Shown one piece after another: positions 58,037 to 64,000 of a DNA stretch of 64,000 nt (position 1 is the stretch's first letter; every line of letters starts with the position of its first letter). Below the pieces are notes generated by a model. The model was given only the letters and a program-made list of their open reading frames with translations. It had not been told where the DNA came from and did not search any database. Origin of the DNA: Pseudomonas massiliensis (GTDB lineage Bacteria > Pseudomonadota > Gammaproteobacteria > Pseudomonadales > Pseudomonadaceae); NCBI RefSeq assembly GCF_000826105.1, contig NZ_CCYK01000005.1:496001-560000 (forward strand), given 5' to 3'. The translations under genes were made by a program, and so were the position numbers.

Positions 58037-58681
58037 TCAGACCGCTTGGGCCTGTTCTGGCTCGGGCATCAGCCCCAACCAGGTGGCAAGTACTTCATAG
58101 GCTTCGTCCAGGCCGCTGCGCTTGGGCGCGGAGAACAACTGGATGCTTACCGAGGGGCCCCAGCCCTTGCGGATCTCGGACTGCACCTTGAACAGGGTGT
58201 TCTTCGCGGCGCCATAGGTCAGTTTGTCGGCCTTGGTCAGCAGGATATGCATGGGCATGCCGCTGGCCACCGACCAGTCCAGCATCATGTTGTCGAAGTC
58301 GGTCATCGGGTGGCGAACGTCCATGAGCAGAATGATGCCCTTGAGGCTTTCGCGGCTGCCCAGATAGGCCTCCAGATGCTTTTGCCAATGCTGCTTGAGC
58401 GGGATAGGTACCTTCGCATACCCGTAGCCGGGCAGGTCGACCAGGCGGCGACTGTCATCCAGGCGGAAGAAATTGAGCAGTTGGGTACGCCCGGGGGTTT
58501 TGGAGGTACGGGCCAGGCTGGCGTGGGTCAGGGTATTGAGCGCGCTGGATTTACCGGCATTGGAGCGGCCGGCGAAGGCGATTTCATAACCAGCGTCGGG
58601 CGGACACTGGTCCACTTTCGCGGCACTGAGCATGAAGGAAGCTTGCTGGCAAAGGCCAAGCACGGGGTTCTTGAACGACAT
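58037..58681 (-). CDS. engB: Ribosome biogenesis GTPase EngB (YihA/YsxC)
   Basis: A 214-residue TRAFAC GTPase needed for 50S assembly and cell division. G1 is GRSNAGKS (38-45), G2 lies in [15 protein letters not shown]3 is [11 protein letters not shown] and G4 is TKADKL. The start [18 protein letters not shown] at 58679-58681 fits family alignment; the frame is open 78 bases further upstream. Convergent with the sRNA gene and divergent from dsbA, with no cytochrome genes between them. Confidence 0.95.
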   Translation of the reverse strand: MSFKNPVLGLCQQASFMLSAAKVDQCPPDAGYEIAFAGRSNAGKSSALNTLTHASLARTSKTPGRTQLLNFFRLDDSRRLVDLPGYGYAKVPIPLKQHWQKHLEAYLGSRESLKGIILLMDVRHPMTDFDNMMLDWSVASGMPMHILLTKADKLTYGAAKNTLFKVQSEIRKGWGPSVSIQLFSAPKRSGLDEAYEVLATWLGLMPEPEQAQAV

Positions 58682-58857
58682 GAGAATCCTGGACAATCGA
58701 GACGCCTTTGGCGTAATGGCCCGCAGTATATCCCTTGGGTAATGGACTGTCGTTGCCACGCGGCAGCCCTCCGGTTACAACCTTCAACGCTTTGTTACTT
58801 GCCATGACCGCTTGAGCCATGTATTCAAGGCCATCCTTTCATGCCCAGGAGTTAAGC

Positions 58858-59499
58858 ATGCGTAATCTGTTCATCGGCGCGGTATTGGCGCTGGCCAGCC
58901 TGTTCGGCGTTGCCGCCCATGCGGATGACACCCAGGGCGGCAAGCCTTACACCGTCCTGGAAAGCCCCGTGCCTGTGGCCCAGCCCGGCAAGATCGAAGT
59001 GGTGGAGCTGTTCTGGTATGGCTGCCCGCACTGCTATGCCTTCGAGCCAACCATCAACCCGTGGGTCGAAAAGCTTCCCGCCGATGTCCATTTTGTCCGC
59101 ATTCCGGCCATGTTCGGCGGCATCTGGGACGTACACGGCCAGATGTTCGTGACCCTGGAGGCCATGGGCGTGGAACACAAGGTCCATACCGCCGTGTTCG
59201 ATGCCATCCACAAGCAACACAAGATGTTCAAGACGCCCGAGGAAATGGCGGACTTCGTCGCCAACCTCGGCGTGGACAAGACCAAGTTCCTGGAAACCTA
59301 CAATTCCTTCGCGGTGAAGGGCCAGGTCGCCAAGTACAAGAAGCTTGCGGCGGACTACGGTGCCACGGGCGTGCCGACCATGATCGTGAACGGCAAGTAT
59401 CGCTTCGATCTCGGTTCGTCGGGCGGCCCTGAAGAAACCCTCAAAGTGGCCGATACACTGATCGAGAAAGAGCGAGCGGCCAAGGGCGCCGGCCAATAA
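58858..59499 (+). CDS. dsbA: Thiol:disulfide interchange protein DsbA
   Basis: A 213-residue periplasmic oxidase that introduces disulfides into secreted proteins. It has a signal peptide (1-22, ending VAAHADD), the active site CPHC (56-59) in FWYGCPHCYAFEP, and the cis-proline loop TGVPTMIVNGKY. The start at 58858 follows AGGAG; an upstream in-frame ATG lacks support. Followed 86 bases later by the diguanylate cyclase gene. Confidence 0.95.
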   Translation: MRNLFIGAVLALASLFGVAAHADDTQGGKPYTVLESPVPVAQPGKIEVVELFWYGCPHCYAFEPTINPWVEKLPADVHFVRIPAMFGGIWDVHGQMFVTLEAMGVEHKVHTAVFDAIHKQHKMFKTPEEMADFVANLGVDKTKFLETYNSFAVKGQVAKYKKLAADYGATGVPTMIVNGKYRFDLGSSGGPEETLKVADTLIEKERAAKGAGQ

Positions 59500-59585
59500 A
59501 TCCCACCGTTCGACTTTCCACGTACCCTTGGCCCCGAGGGTACGCCTGATCTGATCCTGACCTTGCGCGCCGGCCTCGTTTGCCC

Positions 59586-61679
59586 ATGACCGATGAAGCT
59601 CAGCGCTGGAAAGAAAAATACCTCAAGAGCATCGAGGACCAGGAAAAGCTGGAGCGCCGCTGGAACGCTCGGCTCGACCTGCTCCGTCTCGGCCTGGTGC
59701 GTAGCACCCTTGCCGCCGAGGGCTCGGACAAGGCGGTAGACCAGTGCATGAAGGAAATGCGCGAGGTAGTGCGCAGCGACAATATGGACGCTGCCCTGGC
59801 TCAGCTGATTCCTCGCCTGGAGCGTACCGTGCTCGATTCCGAGCAGCGCCGTGAAGCCCGGATGGCACAGATCGCTACCGCCCTCAATGCCCTCGTGGAC
59901 CAATTGCAGACCTTGCCGCTGCCACGGGAAACCGCTAAGCCCCTGAAAAAATTCGCCCATGGTCTGGAAAAGCGCATAGGGCAATCGCGCGAGCTTCCCC
60001 TGTTGCTGAGCGAACTGAGCGCGTTACAAGGCGCCGCGTTGACTTCCCTGGACCCGGTGGCCAATCCTGCCAGGCCTGGCCTGCTGGAGCGCTTGTTCGG
60101 GCACCGGGACGAGCCGAGCATCGAACCTGAGGCGTTTCCGACCGTCGCGCCCGTGGCAAGAGCTGAAGCCGAAACCGAGTCGGCAATGGTATCTGCCGAC
60201 TCGCCCACGATAGCCGACGCGCCTGCCGCGAACTCAACGGAACCGGCGGCGCGAGTTGAGGTGCCGTTGCATCCTCAGCCCGACTCGCTCGCCGCGCAAG
60301 CGTCCCCGGAGATCGAGCTCGCGCCTGTCACCGCCGCGCGGGATACCATCGTGGTTGAGCCCTTGATGGCGTCCTCCACGGCTGACTCGGCCGCCGAAGA
60401 GGATCCGGAACCTGAACCGTCGGAAGTCGACGCGGCCAGCCTGACGGTGGAAACCGAACCAGCTGTCACCCCGCATGTGCTTGTCGAGGTTGCACCCCAA
60501 TCCTGCCCCAAGGTTGCGCTGACCCCCGCCGCGCTGGATATCCTGCCGTTGCCGCTGAGCCTGGCCGAAGCGCTGAGCACGGACCCCGAGGCGCAGACCG
60601 AAGGCTATAGCCTGGCGGCGCATGCCGAGCCTACCTACAGCTCGGTGGCCACCCATATTGAAAGCACCTTGCTGAAAATGCTGGATGACCTGGTGCTTCC
60701 GCAGAAGCTGTTGGAGAAAGCGGATTCCATGCGAGAGCGGCTCGACCATGGCTTGAATTGGTACGAGTTGCTACCTCTTCTGGACGACCTGGCGGCCATG
60801 GTGTTGGCTATCAGTGACAATGGGCAACAGGAGCTACAGCGCTACCTTGAGCAGATCAATGAGCGACTGGCATGGTTCCATGGCCAGCTCCAGGTAGCCA
60901 GCCTGGACCATGCTGAAAGCCAGGACCAGGCGCGCCAGCTCGACACGGAACTGCGCGAGCAGGTAGGTGGGTTGCATGAGAGTGTGGCTGCCACTGCTGA
61001 TGCCGATGGCCTCAAACGCTTGCTGGAGTCGCGCCTCGATGGCTTGCTGGGCTCGGTGGATGAGCATCGGCGCAGGCGTGAAGCCCGTGAGCAGGAAGTT
61101 GCCGAGCGTATGCGTGGGCTGTCCGAGCGTGTGGCGAACATGGAACGGGAGGCCGAAGCCTATCGCAACGTGTTGGAGGAGCAACGACAGAAGGCGCTGT
61201 TGGACCCTCTCACCGGCCTGTCCAACCGCGCCGGCTTGAGCGAGCGCCTCGAGGCGCTTGCTGGTAGGCTTCCGGAGGACGATACGCCAATCCAGCTGGC
61301 GATCATGGACCTGGATCATTTCAAGTCGATCAATGACGGCTATGGCCACCTGGCGGGCGACCGTGTGCTGAAGATCGTGGCCGATCAGTTGCGCCGACAA
61401 CTGCGTGAGGGTGATTTCCTGGCCCGCTTCGGCGGTGAAGAGTTCGTGGCGCTGTTTCCTGGCGCCACCCCGGAAGTCGCCGGCGAAGTGCTGGAAAAGA
61501 TGCGCCAGGTCATCGAGGCCTGTCCTTTCCACTTCAAGGGCATGCGGATCGTGGTCACGGTGTCGGTGGGCACTACGGCCGTCAAGCCGCGGGAGTCCAC
61601 TGAAACAGCCCTCAAACGCGCGGACCAGGCCCTGTATCGGGCCAAGGACGGCGGCCGAAACCGTATCGAGCGAGCCTGA
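59586..61679 (+). CDS. dgcH: GGDEF diguanylate cyclase, DgcH type
   Basis: A 697-residue cytoplasmic cyclase making c-di-GMP. Residues 1-170 are helical and conserved (QRWKEKYLKSIEDQEKLERR). Residues 175-350 are low-complexity, rich in Ala, Glu, Pro and Val, and probably disordered. A helical coiled-coil region (360-530) leads to the GGDEF domain, with active GGEEF (616-620) and an I-site REGD five residues upstream, so it should be active with product inhibition. Position after dsbA matches P. aeruginosa PA5487 (DgcH). No membrane segment or sensor domain is recognisable. Confidence 0.88.
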   Translation: MTDEAQRWKEKYLKSIEDQEKLERRWNARLDLLRLGLVRSTLAAEGSDKAVDQCMKEMREVVRSDNMDAALAQLIPRLERTVLDSEQRREARMAQIATALNALVDQLQTLPLPRETAKPLKKFAHGLEKRIGQSRELPLLLSELSALQGAALTSLDPVANPARPGLLERLFGHRDEPSIEPEAFPTVAPVARAEAETESAMVSADSPTIADAPAANSTEPAARVEVPLHPQPDSLAAQASPEIELAPVTAARDTIVVEPLMASSTADSAAEEDPEPEPSEVDAASLTVETEPAVTPHVLVEVAPQSCPKVALTPAALDILPLPLSLAEALSTDPEAQTEGYSLAAHAEPTYSSVATHIESTLLKMLDDLVLPQKLLEKADSMRERLDHGLNWYELLPLLDDLAAMVLAISDNGQQELQRYLEQINERLAWFHGQLQVASLDHAESQDQARQLDTELREQVGGLHESVAATADADGLKRLLESRLDGLLGSVDEHRRRREAREQEVAERMRGLSERVANMEREAEAYRNVLEEQRQKALLDPLTGLSNRAGLSERLEALAGRLPEDDTPIQLAIMDLDHFKSINDGYGHLAGDRVLKIVADQLRRQLREGDFLARFGGEEFVALFPGATPEVAGEVLEKMRQVIEACPFHFKGMRIVVTVSVGTTAVKPRESTETALKRADQALYRAKDGGRNRIERA

Positions 61680-61737
61680 GCCGCCACCGTGGCGGAGTTA
61701 TGTAAACTGACACCCTGTTTTCTGCCTTGCGATGATC

Positions 61738-62520
61738 ATGAAACTGCGAAACCTCGCCGGACTGGCCATAGCGTTGTGGTTGAGCGGCTGCGCCAGTGGG
61801 CTGCGCCTGGATACCAGCCACCCTTCAGCCAACTATGACAGCCGTGTGCAGTTCGTAGTCCTGCACTACACGGCTGCCCCTCTGGACCGCTCTCTTGCCT
61901 TGCTTACCCATGGGCAAGTCAGTGCTCATTACCTGATAGGAGATGGGCCGGCCACCATTTACCGGCTGGCCGATGAGCGATACCGCACCTGGCATGCCGG
62001 TGAAAGCGAATGGGATGGCCGCACCTGGCTGAACTCATCGTCCATTGGGATTGAAGTCGTCAACCCCGGCTACACAGACACCCCCACTGGCCGCGTGTGG
62101 TACCCCTACAGCGAAGCCCAGGTCCAGGCAGTGCTGGCACTGCTACGCGACATCCGTACCCGCTATCGCCTGGAGCCGCGCTACATCGTCGGTCATAGCG
62201 ATATCGCCCCCTTGCGCAAGCTGGACCCCGGCCCGCTTTTTCCTTGGCAGCGATTGGCCAAGGAAGGCTTCGGCCTCTGGCCGGACGCAAGGGCTGTCAG
62301 CCGTGCCAAGGTCCATTTCGAGATGAGCCCGCCCACCATGGCCTGGTATCAGGAGCAGTTGGCGAAAATAGGCTATGGAGTAAGCCGTAGCGGGGTTTTG
62401 GACGTGGCTACCCGCCATGTGCTGGCCGCGTTCCAGATGCATTACCGGCCGAGTCGCTTCGATGGCGCGCCGGATGCCGAGACCGCCGCGATTCTGCAAG
62501 TACTGGCCGGCATGATCTGA
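61738..62520 (+). CDS. ampDh2: N-acetylmuramoyl-L-alanine amidase, AmpDh2 type lipoprotein
   Basis: A 260-residue envelope amidase that cleaves the MurNAc-L-Ala bond, for peptidoglycan turnover and anhydro-muropeptide recycling. Cys18 in WLSGCAS is the lipobox Cys. Amidase_2 features: zinc His in VVLHYTAAP, WHAGESEWDGRTWLNSSSIG with the catalytic Glu nearby in IGIEVVN, and VGHSDIAPLRKLDPGPLFPW. The C-terminal 70 residues resemble a peptidoglycan-binding domain. An ATG at 61732 would add two residues. Position next to kinB matches P. aeruginosa PA5485. Confidence 0.88.
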   Translation: MKLRNLAGLAIALWLSGCASGLRLDTSHPSANYDSRVQFVVLHYTAAPLDRSLALLTHGQVSAHYLIGDGPATIYRLADERYRTWHAGESEWDGRTWLNSSSIGIEVVNPGYTDTPTGRVWYPYSEAQVQAVLALLRDIRTRYRLEPRYIVGHSDIAPLRKLDPGPLFPWQRLAKEGFGLWPDARAVSRAKVHFEMSPPTMAWYQEQLAKIGYGVSRSGVLDVATRHVLAAFQMHYRPSRFDGAPDAETAAILQVLAGMI

Positions 62521-62536
62521 CGGCCACAGGCGTCGC

Positions 62537-64000
62537 CTAGACCGGCAGCGCCATATAGAACTGCGTGCCTTGCCCCGGACGGGAATACACGCCCATGCGC
62601 CCGCCGTGGAGTTGCACGATCTCCTTGCACAAGGCCAGGCCCAGGCCGGCACCGCCCTTCTTGCGACCTACCTGCACGAAGGGTTCGAAGATGCGGCCTT
62701 GCTGGCCGTAGGGGATGCCTTCGCCGCTGTCCTCGACGCTGATGATCACCCTTTCGGCGTGGCGCCGGGCCTGCAGTCGGATATGACCATTGCTGGGGGT
62801 GTGCCGCAGAGCGTTGTCGATCAGATTGTCGAGTACCCGGTCCAGCTGAGCTTCATCGGCATGCAGCCGAGGCAGGTTCTGCGCGTGCTCAAGGGCCAAT
62901 GCTATGCCCTGGGCAGCCGCGGCATCGCTGAAGCGATCCTTGGCGCGGCTGAGCAAGTCATCGACCACGCAAGGCCCCAAAGTCAGCTTCTGCAGTCCGC
63001 TCTGGTAGCGGGAAAAGTTGAGCAGGTCGTTGATCAGCTGCATCAATCGCTGCATTTCTTCATTGACGGTTTTCAGCAAGTCGGCTTCGCGTGAGTTGGC
63101 TTCGAACCGTACCCGTTCCTGGAGCAAGCCAAAGGCCATGTGCATGCCGGTGACCGGGGTGCGCAGTTCATGGGAAGCCCGCAGTACGAACTCGCTGCGT
63201 ACACGTTCGAACGCGCGTTGCTCGGTGACGTCATGCAACACCATGACCGCGCCCAGAATATCGCCCTGAACGTGGCTGACCGGGGTCAGACTGTAGGACA
63301 GCAAACGGGTTTCCCCGTCCACTTCGAACTCCAGGTCATCCGGCGCCCGCTCAAGAGAGCCGCCGCGCAGCACGGTCTGTAGCTGAACATCCAGATCAGG
63401 CTGGTCCAGGGCGGTTCCCAGGCTCAGTCCCTTGCGATCACTGTCCCATCCCAGCTGTCGTTGCGCCACTGGGTTGAGGTGCTCCAGCAAACCCTGACGG
63501 TCGATCATCAGCAGGCCATCATCGATGCTGTCCAGCACTGCCTGCATCCGTTGCTGGCCGGCGATCAATTCGTTGACGTTGGTCGCCTGATGGTTACGCA
63601 ACGCATCGGCCATGGTTGCGAAGCGCTGGCTCAAGCGGTTCATTTCGGGGCTGGCCGAAATCGGTAGCGTCACGTCATAGCGGCCATGGCTGATGTCATC
63701 CGCGGCCAGCGCCAACGCCTCGATGGGCTCGCCGAAGCGACGCGCGATCCGGTGCGCCGTGATGAAGCCGACGCACAGGATGGCGATACCCACCAGGCCC
63801 ATCAATGCTGAGATCCACACGGCATGATCGTGGGCGACCTGCTGATTGGCGCTGATGGCAATCAAGGACTGCTTGTGGCCCGCGATCAGGTCGTTGCGCA
63901 CCTTGTTGAAGGCTTCGCTCAATCGGTTATCGGCGCGTGGATCCGCCCCGGTTAGGACTATGTCGCGAAAACGTTCGGCGAACCCTTGGTAGTCCTGCGC
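62537..64000 (-). CDS. kinB: Sensor histidine kinase KinB (5' end cut by window)
   Basis: 487 C-terminal residues of a sensor kinase whose frame runs off the right edge; the full protein is about 595 residues. In order: end of a periplasmic helical sensor region, TM2 (AVWISALMGLVGIAILCVGF), HAMP linker, PAS domain, HisKA with the phosphorylated His in RASHELRTPVTG, and HATPase_c with DNLIDNALRH and GEGIPYGQQGRIFEPFVQVG. In Pseudomonas KinB works with AlgB on alginate and virulence genes, and algB would be expected downstream of it, but the downstream neighbour here is the convergent ampDh2. The identification therefore rests on domain layout and synteny with PA5484-PA5485. Confidence 0.85.
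   Translation of the reverse strand, partial: AQDYQGFAERFRDIVLTGADPRADNRLSEAFNKVRNDLIAGHKQSLIAISANQQVAHDHAVWISALMGLVGIAILCVGFITAHRIARRFGEPIEALALAADDISHGRYDVTLPISASPEMNRLSQRFATMADALRNHQATNVNELIAGQQRMQAVLDSIDDGLLMIDRQGLLEHLNPVAQRQLGWDSDRKGLSLGTALDQPDLDVQLQTVLRGGSLERAPDDLEFEVDGETRLLSYSLTPVSHVQGDILGAVMVLHDVTEQRAFERVRSEFVLRASHELRTPVTGMHMAFGLLQERVRFEANSREADLLKTVNEEMQRLMQLINDLLNFSRYQSGLQKLTLGPCVVDDLLSRAKDRFSDAAAAQGIALALEHAQNLPRLHADEAQLDRVLDNLIDNALRHTPSNGHIRLQARRHAERVIISVEDSGEGIPYGQQGRIFEPFVQVGRKKGGAGLGLALCKEIVQLHGGRMGVYSRPGQGTQFYMALPV

Noticed and set aside
58584..58820. Remnant of a cytochrome gene upstream of engB
   Set aside because: The reverse frame has no CxxCH motif and mostly overlaps engB in another frame.

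Overview
The window is a stretch of Pseudomonas chromosome, most like the P. putida group in gene order. It is GC-rich and densely coded, and I saw no tRNA, rRNA, insertion sequence, prophage or CRISPR array. The identification rests on a core block found near the replication origin in pseudomonads: hdtS-type plsC, gmhB, glyS, glyQ, tag, lpxL-like, trkA, rsmB, fmt, def, LysM protein, dprA, tsaC, qor, hemF, aroE. It is followed by betC/choX, trpBA/trpI, osmC, prlC, metNIQ, znuABC/zur, thrB, polA, engB, dsbA, a dgcH-type cyclase, ampDh2 and kinB. Statements about gene order in other strains are from memory and were not searched.

Layout. 1-5.0 kb: a cut Lrp-type regulator, a LysR regulator, and a GMC oxidoreductase with an MHS-type transporter, which look like a small catabolic unit. 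5.1-21.6 kb: housekeeping block (phospholipid and LPS synthesis, glycyl-tRNA synthetase, K+ uptake, rRNA methylation, initiator tRNA formylation and deformylation, DNA uptake processing, t6A synthesis, heme and shikimate steps). It includes a TPR gene interrupted by an amber codon and eight exact DnaA boxes between 2.2 and 17.6 kb. 21.6-25.6 kb: choline-sulfate genes. 26.2-29.2 kb: trpBA with divergent trpI. 29.2-34.2 kb: small envelope and stress proteins, with an apparent AlgU promoter before osmC. 34.1-37.8 kb: HAD phosphatase, gamma carbonic anhydrase, prlC, a zinc-ribbon protein. 37.8-41.5 kb: a glucarate cassette (regulator, transporter, dehydratase). 41.6-46.9 kb: a radical SAM gene behind a LexA box, beta carbonic anhydrase with a SulP transporter, a hypothetical gene and an orphan sco. 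46.9-53.5 kb: methionine and zinc ABC systems. 53.5-64 kb: thrB, polA, an ErsA/Spot 42-position sRNA, engB, dsbA, diguanylate cyclase, amidase and the 3' part of kinB.

The most interesting pattern is what is absent. The aa3 cytochrome c oxidase operon expected between the hypothetical gene and sco is missing. The cytochrome c4/c5 genes expected between engB and dsbA are missing as well. Two separate loci thus lack parts of the same respiratory branch, which suggests a pseudomonad with reduced or absent cytochrome c oxidase respiration, possibly an oxidase-negative one. This is inference from synteny and depends on the rest of the genome.

Regulatory sites readable in the sequence include a LexA box, an ANR/FNR-type box, a Zur-like box, two AlgU-type promoters, a TrpI-like site, GntR-like half-sites and several terminator or REP-like hairpins.
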